Part shown: positions 1 through 5,704 of the stretch, piece after piece | Position numbering within the stretch: position 1 is the stretch's first letter | Layout of the letters: the number at the start of each line of letters is the position of its first letter | Assembly (NCBI GenBank): GCA_003644325.1 | Contig: QNCA01000073.1 | Coordinates: forward strand, 1-6,800 | Reading direction: 5' to 3' | Length of the DNA: 6,800 nt | From: Planctomycetota bacterium | GTDB lineage: Bacteria > Planctomycetota > B129-G9 | The notes under the pieces: model-generated | What the model was told of the DNA's origin: nothing | Database searches by the model: none | Seen by the model: the letters and a program-made list of their open reading frames with translations, nothing else | Program-made: the position numbers and the translations under genes

Positions 1-915
1 CACATGGCCGCCGCCTCGCATTTCGGCAAGGCCGGTTCCGCCGGCCCCTATGGGCCGCCGAAGGTCGCATTGACCTCCCAATCAGACGGCGCGGCGTGGC
101 GTTTTGACCCGCTGGAGTTCACCGGCGGCGCGCGCGTGTGCGACACATTTCACTGTCAGTTCATCGCCGAGATTCAGAAGACCGACAACCCATTCGTGAA
201 TCACGCGGATTTGCTGGTCTCGCTCCGCGAGCCGGATACCGGCAAGTCGCTCCAGGCGATAAGAATCAACAACGCAAAGAGCGGGCAGGTGGCGGAGTTT
301 GCCCTGCCGCGGAGCGCCCTGCCGGCAGGCGCCTTTGAGATTGTGGTCTCGCCGGCCGCGGGCGGCTACCAGGTGGTCTGCTACCCCCGGGGCCTCGGCA
401 TCGTAAGGGGGACGAGCGGTTTTGAGTGGAACTACGTGAAGGCGTTCGGGCTTTCCCTGATAGGGCTGACGGTTTTCCTGGCGCTGACGATCCTCGGCTC
501 GACGCTGCTCACGCCGAACGTCAGCATTTTCTTCGCGACGGGCGTGGGTGTGGCCGGGGCGTGCATGAACTTTCTCAGGGAGTACCTGGAGACGCGCCGT
601 GCCCCTTCCGCGCTCTCGATGCCCATCGGCCCGATGGAAGGGATACATCCCTTCCTGACAAACCTGCGTAGCGGCGTGGGCGCGCTGGGTGAATCGGCCG
701 AGGCCGTCGTCCTGCAGACGGCCTCGGAGTTGGTCGAGACCGTCACGTTCGGCCTGGTGCCGGACTGGAGCCGGTTTGACGGCGTTGACGCCGTGCTGAA
801 CAGGGTGAGCGTGCCCCCCGGCGCGTTCGGCTCGTCGTTGATATATGCGGGAATCTATTGCCTGGCGTGCGTTATCCTGGCGGCGGTCATTTTCAGCAGG
901 AGGGAGTTGAAGTGA
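1..915 (+). CDS. ABC-2 type transporter permease, C-terminal part (5' end outside window)
   Basis: Probably the C-terminal part of an ABC-2 family permease, the membrane subunit that an ATPase drives to export or move a substrate; the substrate is unknown. The frame is open through base 1, and the ATG at 4 has no convincing Shine-Dalgarno, so it is likely internal. Counting from that Met, residues 20-130 form a beta-rich soluble domain, the motif FEWNYVK (140-146) leads into two hydrophobic segments (about 147-166 and 172-190), then a soluble stretch, and a last membrane segment at about 277-297 ends in FSRRELK. The PDWSRFD motif followed by a final helix and an RREL tail is typical of ABC-2 permeases I know from Planctomycetota and relatives. 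It overlaps the next gene by GTGA, which implies coupled translation. The family call is from pattern memory. The missing N-terminal helices and any ATPase should lie upstream. Confidence 0.68.
   Translation, partial: HMAAASHFGKAGSAGPYGPPKVALTSQSDGAAWRFDPLEFTGGARVCDTFHCQFIAEIQKTDNPFVNHADLLVSLREPDTGKSLQAIRINNAKSGQVAEFALPRSALPAGAFEIVVSPAAGGYQVVCYPRGLGIVRGTSGFEWNYVKAFGLSLIGLTVFLALTILGSTLLTPNVSIFFATGVGVAGACMNFLREYLETRRAPSALSMPIGPMEGIHPFLTNLRSGVGALGESAEAVVLQTASELVETVTFGLVPDWSRFDGVDAVLNRVSVPPGAFGSSLIYAGIYCLACVILAAVIFSRRELK
898..906 (+). promoter_or_regulatory. Shine-Dalgarno that fixes the GTG start of the next gene
   Basis: AGGAGGGAG lies inside the end of the permease gene and stands 5 bases before the GTG at 912. 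It selects that GTG over an in-frame TTG at 858, which has no ribosome binding site and lies deep inside the permease frame. The GTGA overlap (start at 912-914, upstream stop at 913-915) fits termination-reinitiation coupling. Confidence 0.8.
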
Positions 916-2111
916 GAGCCGCGACAGCGACACAACGTCCGCATCGAAGGGCCGCCGGAAGGTTTGGATGGCTGCTCGTCGTGCTCATCGTGCTGTTGCT
1001 GGTTCCGTGGGGTCTGTGCGGCGAGGCCGCGGACAGGGCCGCGCCGTGGGGGCACGGCGCGGGCGGGGCGGTCAAGCCGAGCCAGTTCTTCGGCACGGTG
1101 GCGCTGGGCGGCTTTCGCGCGATCCTCATCGACTACCTGTGGGTGCGCAGCGACATCCTGGACAGGAGAAAGGATTACTATGGCCTGCTTGCGACCTACG
1201 AGATGCTGGCGGACCTCCAGCCGCATGCCGAGAGGGTATGGGTGTTCAACAGCAGCACGATGGTCTATGACATCTGCGCCGAGTACAACACCGCCGCGGG
1301 GCGGTACGCCTGGGTGCGGGCCGGGCTGAAGTTCGCGCTGAAAGGCTTGGAGAACAATCCCGACAGCGAAGTCATACGCTCGCACCTGGCCGATACCTTC
1401 TATTACAAGTTCTCCTACCGCGGCGGCCCGTACAGCAGGGAGTTCCGCAGGCTCCTGCGGGAGGAGTCGGACGGGGGCATCCTCCGAGCGCCGGAGCGTC
1501 CCAGCGTCGCCCGCGAGGCGCTGCTTTACTGGGAGGACATCCTGAAGAGCGATCCGCAGGCCGGGGCCAGGATACACGAGTTCAGGATATGGGCCGCGTG
1601 CACGCTACTGGCGGAGCAGGATGTCGGGCTGCGGGAGGCGCGCTTGGAGATGCTCGAGGCGCGCGAGGGCCTTCTCCGCGCCGCGCCGGGTGAAGCCGGG
1701 CGATGCAGAAAAGCGCTTGAAAAGCGCAGGAAGGAGTACGAACGGGCGCTCCATGCCCCGCCGCAATTGTCCGCTGAAGAGGCGGCTTCGCTGCGGGCGC
1801 GCATTGACGAATCGCTGGCGGCGCTAGCCGCGCAGTCAACCTTCGTCGTGAACCTGACCGCCCTGCGCACATGGGAGGACGACTGCCGCCTGGCGCTGAA
1901 GGAAATAGACCGGGCGCTGGACGCCTACCAGAACACGCTGGACGGGCTTGAGAAATCGGAAGACGGCGATTCGGGAAACATTTTAGACCCGGAAGAGATT
2001 AAAAGACTTGAAGCCCGGGATATGGCTGATATACTGCCGGTCAATTCGCTCTACGTCGCGCCCATATACGCGGAGGTGGTGAGGCGGATTAAACAGGCAG
2101 TAAAACAGTAG
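912..2111 (+). CDS. Membrane-anchored TPR-like helical protein paired with ABC permease
   Basis: A 399-residue protein of unknown exact function. After a basic N-terminus (RPHRRAAGR), residues 19-36 form one hydrophobic helix, either an uncleaved anchor or a signal peptide; the rest would then be outside the cytoplasm. Residues 65-170 hold the most family-like part: GGFRAILIDYLWVRSDIL, then YYGLLATYEMLADLQPHAERVW and a conserved-looking VFNSSTMVYDI. This is how TPR-like proteins encoded beside ABC-2 permeases in Planctomycetota-type genomes look. Residues 240-350 are rich in E, R, K, A and L, and may form a coiled coil or long helices. The start is GTG at 912, chosen by a strong Shine-Dalgarno and overlap with the permease gene. 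The stop is TAG at 2109. Its job is probably to assist or scaffold the transporter; that role is inferred from position only. Confidence 0.72.
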   Translation: MRAATATQRPHRRAAGRFGWLLVVLIVLLLVPWGLCGEAADRAAPWGHGAGGAVKPSQFFGTVALGGFRAILIDYLWVRSDILDRRKDYYGLLATYEMLADLQPHAERVWVFNSSTMVYDICAEYNTAAGRYAWVRAGLKFALKGLENNPDSEVIRSHLADTFYYKFSYRGGPYSREFRRLLREESDGGILRAPERPSVAREALLYWEDILKSDPQAGARIHEFRIWAACTLLAEQDVGLREARLEMLEAREGLLRAAPGEAGRCRKALEKRRKEYERALHAPPQLSAEEAASLRARIDESLAALAAQSTFVVNLTALRTWEDDCRLALKEIDRALDAYQNTLDGLEKSEDGDSGNILDPEEIKRLEARDMADILPVNSLYVAPIYAEVVRRIKQAVKQ

Positions 2112-2140
2112 GAGGGCAAGAAAGTAGGAAGGGGAAAACA

Positions 2141-2273
2141 TGTTTCGGGTTTCAAGTTTCCCCTCGCTACGCTTCCCTCGACCCCGAAGGGGTCTCGGGA
2201 CGAGAACCCTCTGAGGGGCGGGACTTCGCAGGTCTCAGGAAAGGGACAAAGGGACAAAGTGTTTCGGGTTTCA
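2141..2273. repeat. 14-base direct repeat pair (2141-2154 and 2260-2273)
   Basis: TGTTTCGGGTTTCA occurs exactly twice, starting at 2141 and 2260, 119 bases apart. The interval holds the GC-rich hairpin block and the GGGACAAA tandem. The pair could bound an inserted segment, or be two members of a dispersed intergenic repeat. Confidence 0.75.
2180..2217. repeat. GC-rich hairpin block, diverged copy of the block at 6656-6685
   Basis: GACCCC (2180-2185) pairs with GGGGTC (2189-2194) around a GAA loop. A further TCTC/GAGA stem (2193-2196 with 2202-2205) and a CCCT/AGGG stem (2207-2210 with 2214-2217) follow. Aligned without gaps to 6656-6685, 23 of 30 bases agree, including the shared CGAG-N-ACCC segment. 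It therefore looks like an older copy of a dispersed hairpin module rather than a terminator; no T-tract follows. Confidence 0.45.
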
Positions 2274-2295
2274 GGACTCCGCAACTTTATTCCTG

Positions 2296-2319
2296 TTGCC
2301 TTCTGCCTTTTGCCTTCTG
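2296..2319. repeat. Short CT-rich direct repeat
   Basis: TTGCCTTCTG is present at 2296-2305 and again at 2310-2319, giving a 14-base period. This kind of TTGCCTTCTG sequence is common in intergenic low-complexity DNA of several bacteria. No function is evident. Confidence 0.6.
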
Positions 2320-2361
2320 ACCTTGTTTTTACGTGAATCATAATGACGCTGAGGAGGAACA

Positions 2362-4764
2362 ATGCCTGACGTGAGAAATTGGAGGAAGGGGTTGTTCACG
2401 GTCTGCGGGGCCGTGCTGTTGTTTTTTGGCCTGAGCAGCCGCGCATTTGCGGCGGGAGAGAAACTGCATGCCTCGGGGTGGCTGTGGCTGCCGTGGATAC
2501 TGGCCCCTGCGGGGGCGGTCGTGGCGCTGTATTTCGCCTGGCGATTCTACAAGTTTGTCCTGGCGCAGGACGAAGGCACCGACCGCATGAAGGAAATCAG
2601 CGGCTACGTGCGCGTGGGCGCTTACGCCTACCTGAAGCGCCAGTACAAGGTGGTCGCCGTCGTATTCATAGTGATGGCCGCGATATTCGTCACGCTTGCC
2701 TTTGGTTTGAAGACGCTGCCCCGGCTGGTCCCCATCGCGTTTCTCACGGGGGGCTTCTTCTCCGGCCTGTGCGGTTACCTGGGCATGAAGACGGCCACGA
2801 TGGCCAGCCACCGCACCACGCAGGGCTGCCGCGAGGGCCTGGACAAGGGCCTGCGGATAGCCTTCCGCAGCGGCGCGGTGATGGGGCTGGTCGTGGTCGG
2901 GTTCGGACTGCTCGACATCGCGGGTTGGTTCGGCATCTGCAACCTCTTTATCGGCATCGGCTGGGGCGACTGGTGGGGACTTCACAACATGAAGGACATC
3001 ACGGTAACGATGCTGTCGTTCGGCATCGGCGCCAGTCTCCAGGCGCTGTTCGCGCGCGTGGGCGGGGGCATCTTCACGAAGGCCGCCGACGTGGGGGCGG
3101 ACTTGGTGGGCAAGGTGGAGGCGGGCATTCCCGAGGACGACCCGCGCAACCCGGCCACCATAGCCGATAACGTCGGGGACAACGTGGGCGACGTCGCGGG
3201 CATGGGCGCGGACCTGTATGAGAGTTACTGCGGCTCGATACTGGCGACGGCGGCGCTGGGCGCGTCGGCGTTTTTCAGCCTGAAGGTCCCGGATCCCAAC
3301 GGCGTGTTCCAGGCGATTCTCCTGCCCATGATCATCGCGGCCGGGGGGATAGGCGCTTCCATCATCGGCATATTTCTCGTAAAGACTCGTGAGGGCGCCG
3401 GCCAGAGGCAACTGCTGGGCGCGCTGAACCGGGGCATCTACGCCGCGACCGGCATTATCGTCGTGGTCTCTTTCTTCGCCACCTGGTTGCTGCTCGGCTG
3501 GAACCTGATAGGGGTGTTCTTCAGCATTCTCGCGGGACTGATCGCCGGCGTCCTTATCGGCAAATCCACCGAGTACTTTACCTCGGCCGATTACAAGCCC
3601 TCAAAGGGTATCGCCGAACAGGCCAAGACCGGCCCCGCCACAGTTATCATCGACGGACTGGCGGTCGGCATGAAATCCACGGCCTTCCCCGTGCTCCTGG
3701 TTGCCGCCGCAATCATAATCGCGTTCGCGGCCCCGGGCGGCTTTACGGCGGGGGGGCTTTCGTTCGGGCTTTACGGCATAGGCATCGCCGCCGTGGGCAT
3801 GCTGGCGACGCTCGGTATAACCCTGGCAACTGACGCCTATGGCCCCGTGGCCGACAACGCCGGCGGCAACGCCGAGATGAGCGGCCTGGGCGAAGAGGTC
3901 CGCAGGCGCACCGACGCGCTCGACAGCCTGGGCAACACTACCGCGGCAACCGGCAAGGGCTTCGCCATCGGCTCCGCCGCGCTTACCGCAATGGCGCTCA
4001 TCGCGGCCTACCTCGAGGAGGTCCGCAACGCCATGATTATCGCAGTGCGCCATGCCGGTGAGGCGGTCGAGTTCGTGACAGAGATGGGAGCGGACAAACT
4101 CACCGAGGCGCAGATATCCGAGATCTCCCTGCGCAGCCTCATGCTGGCCTACAGGATTGACATCCTCAATCCGAAGTTCATCGTGGGCGCATTCCTGGGC
4201 GCTATGATGGCATTTGTTTTCTGCTCGATGACGATGCAGGCCGTCGGCCGCGCCGCGGGCAGGATGGTGGAGGAAGTCCGCAGGCAGTTCAAATCAATCG
4301 CGGGCATCATGGAAGGCACGGCGAAACCCGACTATGCCGCCTGCGTGGAGATAAGCACCAGGGGGGCACAGCGCGAGATGCTCATTCCTTCGCTCATGGC
4401 GGTTGCCGCGCCCGTTACCGCGGGGTTGGTGTTGGGCGTGTCCGGTGTGATGGGGCTGCTGTTGGGAGGCCTGGTGACGGGATTCGCCATGGCCATCTTC
4501 ATGGCCAACGCAGGCGGAGCGTGGGACAACGCCAAGAAGTATATCGAGAGCGGCGCACACGGCGGTAAGGGAAGCAACAATCACAAGGCCGCAGTCGTCG
4601 GCGATACCGTGGGCGATCCCTTCAAGGACACCTCCGGACCTTCGCTCAACATACTCATAAAACTGATGAGCATGGTCGCCGTCGTCTTCGTGCCTACCGT
4701 GGTCAAGTGGGCGCCGGAGATAGGGCGGTTCTTCAGGATAACGTTCACGGGAGGCGCCGACTAG
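2362..4764 (+). CDS. hppA: Membrane-bound ion-translocating pyrophosphatase, K+-dependent, probably Na+-pumping
   Basis: An integral membrane pyrophosphatase of 800 residues. It hydrolyses cytoplasmic pyrophosphate and pumps Na+ and/or H+ outward. Family motifs are complete: GTDRMKEI (72-79), [15 protein letters not shown] (234-248), DNVGDNVGD (269-277), [13 protein letters not shown] (491-503) and [11 protein letters not shown] (747-757), with the gate lysine probably K767. Known determinants can be read: [10 protein letters not shown] at 524-533 has Ala528 where K+-independent enzymes have Lys, and Gly at 531, so K+ dependence is expected. Glu287, three residues after Asp284 in DLYE, is at the position typical of Na+-transporting members. 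The N-terminus is odd: residues 10-31 look like a signal peptide with AFA-A at 28-31, ahead of the first family helix (about 40-62). The start is ATG at 2362 behind GAGGAGGAA. The stop is a tandem TAG TGA. It appears to be its own transcription unit. Confidence 0.97.
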   Translation: MPDVRNWRKGLFTVCGAVLLFFGLSSRAFAAGEKLHASGWLWLPWILAPAGAVVALYFAWRFYKFVLAQDEGTDRMKEISGYVRVGAYAYLKRQYKVVAVVFIVMAAIFVTLAFGLKTLPRLVPIAFLTGGFFSGLCGYLGMKTATMASHRTTQGCREGLDKGLRIAFRSGAVMGLVVVGFGLLDIAGWFGICNLFIGIGWGDWWGLHNMKDITVTMLSFGIGASLQALFARVGGGIFTKAADVGADLVGKVEAGIPEDDPRNPATIADNVGDNVGDVAGMGADLYESYCGSILATAALGASAFFSLKVPDPNGVFQAILLPMIIAAGGIGASIIGIFLVKTREGAGQRQLLGALNRGIYAATGIIVVVSFFATWLLLGWNLIGVFFSILAGLIAGVLIGKSTEYFTSADYKPSKGIAEQAKTGPATVIIDGLAVGMKSTAFPVLLVAAAIIIAFAAPGGFTAGGLSFGLYGIGIAAVGMLATLGITLATDAYGPVADNAGGNAEMSGLGEEVRRRTDALDSLGNTTAATGKGFAIGSAALTAMALIAAYLEEVRNAMIIAVRHAGEAVEFVTEMGADKLTEAQISEISLRSLMLAYRIDILNPKFIVGAFLGAMMAFVFCSMTMQAVGRAAGRMVEEVRRQFKSIAGIMEGTAKPDYAACVEISTRGAQREMLIPSLMAVAAPVTAGLVLGVSGVMGLLLGGLVTGFAMAIFMANAGGAWDNAKKYIESGAHGGKGSNNHKAAVVGDTVGDPFKDTSGPSLNILIKLMSMVAVVFVPTVVKWAPEIGRFFRITFTGGAD

Positions 4765-4772
4765 TGATACAT

Positions 4773-4792
4773 GAAAGATGACTGTTACCATT
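4773..4792 (+). repeat. 20-base post-stop repeat, copy 1 (copy 2 at 6627-6646)
   Basis: The 20 bases starting GAAAGATGACTGT match 6627-6646 with a single change (T to C at 4786). Each copy starts 8 to 13 bases after a stop codon, here the hppA stop and there the HDOD stop. The segment contains one variant of the GGTGAC-N-GTCACC palindrome. This is the left boundary of the repeat cluster. Confidence 0.75.
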
Positions 4793-4794
4793 CC

Positions 4795-4810
4795 GAAGTT
4801 GACTGACTTC
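4795..4810. repeat. Solo palindrome matching the MITE-like ends
   Basis: GAAGTTGACTGACTTC is an imperfect palindrome with arms GAAGT and ACTTC. Its inner 14 bases (4796-4809) are identical to 4883-4896 in the left inverted end of the element at 4879-5014. It may be a footprint or a shortened relic of the same kind of element. Confidence 0.5.
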
Positions 4811-4878
4811 TTCCGGTGACAGTCACTAATCTACGATCCGTCCCCCCCGATTCTATCGAGGGGGACGGCTCCGTAATT

Positions 4879-5014
4879 ACTCAAGTTGACTGACTTTTTC
4901 TGAATGATACCTTACGGTGACAGTCATCAATCTACGATCCGTTCCGACAAGGTCGGAACGGCTCCGTAATTGGTGACAGTCACCGAGGTTAACAAAAAGT
5001 CAGTCAACTTGAGT
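4879..5014. mobile_element. MITE-like element with 21-bp perfect inverted ends and AATT duplication
   Basis: The left end 4879-4899 (ACTCAAGTTGACTGAC plus five T) is the exact reverse complement of 4994-5014. AATT flanks it directly at 4875-4878 and 5015-5018; because AATT is itself palindromic, the visible inverted match extends to 26 bp (4874-4899 with 4994-5019). The 136-bp element encodes nothing and carries one complete hairpin unit (4916-4984). The flanks join to an intact repeat unit, which supports insertion rather than a simple long hairpin. A helper transposase is not in the window. The class is inferred from structure only. Confidence 0.65.
4916..4984. repeat. Hairpin repeat unit 2, intact, inside the MITE-like element
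   Basis: This 69-bp unit runs from GGTGACAGTCA (4916-4926) through AATCTACGATCCGT (4929-4942) and ACGGCTCCGTAATT (4958-4971) to a perfect palindrome GGTGACAGTCACC (4972-4984). The core is a perfect ten-pair hairpin, CCGTTCCGAC (4939-4948) with GTCGGAACGG (4952-4961), around an AAG loop. Flanks are shared with unit 1 base for base, while the inner stem differs but still pairs. Confidence 0.78.
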
Positions 5015-5031
5015 AATTAGTGACAGTCACC

Positions 5032-5170
5032 TTGGCCTATCCGCTTCAGACGGACAGCCTCCTGCGGCGGCCCGCATATACAATATCTATACAAATCCGC
5101 ATTATTCACTCAAAATCTGCCTCGATAAGGCCGATTAACGGATTGTGATGGGATTGGTTTGACCGGTACC
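5032..5170. other. Upstream region of the HDOD gene pair, no gene
   Basis: There is no plausible gene here. An AT-rich patch at 5076-5097 (TATACAATATCTATAC) is the only place resembling a -10 region, without a good -35 partner. A perfect 10-base palindrome CCGGTACCGG lies at 5163-5172 and could be an operator half or just the start of the leader. A promoter for the downstream pair must lie here or within the repeat cluster; I cannot place it. Confidence 0.35.
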
Positions 5171-5189
5171 GGGCGGAAGATATCCGCCC
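5171..5189 (+). ncRNA. Leader hairpin 1 upstream of the HDOD pair
   Basis: GGGCGGA (5171-5177) pairs perfectly with TCCGCCC (5183-5189) around an AGATA loop. It sits 17 bases before a second, larger hairpin with a U-tract, so the two together could form a structured leader RNA. No known riboswitch consensus was recognised. Confidence 0.45.
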
Positions 5190-5205
5190 ATTTGCGTATG
5201 TGACG

Positions 5206-5269
5206 AACCCGTTTATCTTCCCTCATCGAAGCCGCGAGGGCGGCATGAGGATGGGATGCGGGTTTTTTT
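5206..5269 (+). terminator. Terminator-like hairpin with T7 tract, possible attenuator
   Basis: AACCCG (5206-5211) pairs with CGGGTT (5259-5264). Inside, CCTCAT (5221-5226) pairs with ATGAGG (5245-5250) and GCCGC (5231-5235) with GCGGC (5240-5244) over a GAGG loop, with CGAA bulged. Seven T follow at 5263-5269. The U-tract ends only 18 bases before the ATG at 5288 and 8 bases before the GAGGTGA ribosome binding site. That position argues for a regulated leader rather than the terminator of hppA, which ended 440 bases earlier, but simple termination of upstream transcription is also possible. Confidence 0.55.
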
Positions 5270-5287
5270 GTGTCTGCGAGGTGAGAA

Positions 5288-5647
5288 ATGCGAACGATCT
5301 CCGTCAAGGAAATCGAGGACGGAATGGTTGCGGCGGCGGAAGTGCTGGACAGCCGCGGGGGTGTGTTGCTGAACCCCGGCGATGGCCTGCGCAAGTCGTA
5401 CATCCCCAAACTCATCGGCTGGGGAGTGCATGAGGTGGAGATAGAAGGCGACGACCCCGCAACCGACGCCCCCGACAAAAAGCCCGGGGAAGATGTGCGC
5501 CTGCCGCGGGAAATGGAAACGCGGATTATCAGCAAGATAACTCACAGGTTCGAGATGGTCGGCGACGACCCGTTGATGAAGAGGCTGAAGCGGCTGTCGC
5601 AGAAGCACGTCCTGCGCAGGACGGCCTCGAAATACGCGCTGAAGTGA
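5288..5647 (+). CDS. Small protein resembling the N-terminal domain of HD-GYP proteins
   Basis: A 119-residue soluble protein, hypothetical. Residues 1-53 follow a pattern seen ahead of HD-GYP phosphodiesterase domains: ISVKEIEDGMV (4-14), then a V-D-x-x-G-G-V-L-L-x-x-G-D-x-L stretch (19-34) and a hydrophobic-glycine stretch LIGWGVHEVEIEG (42-54). A charged proline-rich linker (about 55-74) leads to a basic helical tail (75-119), with HRFEMVGDDPLMKRLKRL at 86-103. No catalytic residues, signal peptide or membrane segment is visible. The ATG at 5288 sits behind GAGGTGA (5278-5284). The HDOD gene follows after 57 bases, so the two are probably cotranscribed; the small protein may be a partner or sensor for it. 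That link is inferred from position. Confidence 0.72.
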   Translation: MRTISVKEIEDGMVAAAEVLDSRGGVLLNPGDGLRKSYIPKLIGWGVHEVEIEGDDPATDAPDKKPGEDVRLPREMETRIISKITHRFEMVGDDPLMKRLKRLSQKHVLRRTASKYALK

Positions 5648-5662
5648 CGATGGCATGATGCC

Positions 5663-5678
5663 GCCCGCTTCGCCGGGC
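5663..5678 (+). other. Small hairpin in the gap between the small gene and the HDOD gene
   Basis: GCCCG (5663-5667) pairs with CGGGC (5674-5678) around CTTCGC. No T-tract follows, so it should not stop transcription. It could affect message stability or processing between the two genes. The following GAGGAGG (5692-5698) is the ribosome binding site of the HDOD gene. Confidence 0.35.
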
Positions 5679-5704
5679 ACGACAAGCAATCGAGGAGGCG
5701 CTTA

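Larger units (their letters stand above)
2112..2350. other. Spacer between the TPR-like gene and hppA: repeats, hairpins, no gene
   Basis: This stretch has no credible reading frame. It shows a 14-base direct repeat, a GGGACAAA tandem pair (2243-2258), a GC-rich hairpin block (about 2177-2217) and a CT-rich low-complexity segment (2290-2323). Composition changes sharply from the flanking genes, as in degenerate mobile or repeat-derived spacer DNA. No clear promoter or U-tract terminator was found. The last bases (GAGGAGGAA at 2351-2359) are the hppA ribosome binding site. Confidence 0.6.
4815..5031. repeat. Hairpin repeat unit 1, split by an insertion
   Basis: The unit starts with GGTGACAGTCAC (4815-4826), continues with AATCTACGATCCGT (4828-4841), a hairpin (4838-4846 pairing with 4860-4868, nine base pairs) and ACGGCTCCGTAATT (4865-4878). 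It then resumes after the insertion with AGTGACAGTCACC (5019-5031). Joining 4878 to 5019 recreates the right end of unit 2 with 26 of 27 bases identical. The complete unit would be 77 bp, bounded by the 13-base palindrome at each end. No T-tract follows the stem, so it is not a simple terminator. Confidence 0.72.

Noticed and set aside
858..911. Longer version of the TPR-like protein starting at TTG 858
   Set aside because: It has no ribosome binding site, lies fully inside the permease frame, and would put a polar segment ahead of the basic N-terminus and membrane helix. GTG at 912 has a strong Shine-Dalgarno.
82..933. Long open frame on the minus strand (283 codons) opposite the permease
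   Set aside because: Arg/His/Gln-rich antisense translation of a GC-rich gene, with no family motif. The plus-strand frame has membrane helices and known motifs.
2338..3411. Long open frame on the minus strand (357 codons) opposite hppA
   Set aside because: Antisense shadow of a fully conserved gene; the composition is low in hydrophobic residues and no domain is recognisable.
4874..4899. The T5 run at the left inverted end as an intrinsic terminator for hppA
   Set aside because: There is no stable stem directly before the T run, and the matching arm lies about 95 bases downstream, so the geometry is wrong for a terminator.
4815..5031. CRISPR array
   Set aside because: The repeats are palindromes with unequal spacing, the intervening sequence is itself repeated and forms hairpins, and no cas gene is present.
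5165..5287. Cyclic-di-GMP (GEMM) or another known riboswitch in front of the HDOD pair
   Set aside because: I looked for conserved sequence of c-di-GMP-I, TPP, cobalamin, ZTP, fluoride and mini-ykkC classes and found no match beyond chance. Only generic structure can be claimed.
5200..5433. 77-codon plus-strand frame starting in the leader
   Set aside because: Its start lies in the terminator-like hairpin without a ribosome binding site, and it overlaps the small gene, which has recognisable motifs, in another frame.
5110..5535. Minus-strand frame covering the leader and the small gene
   Set aside because: It runs through the hairpins and the opposite strand of a motif-bearing gene, and has no credible domain.
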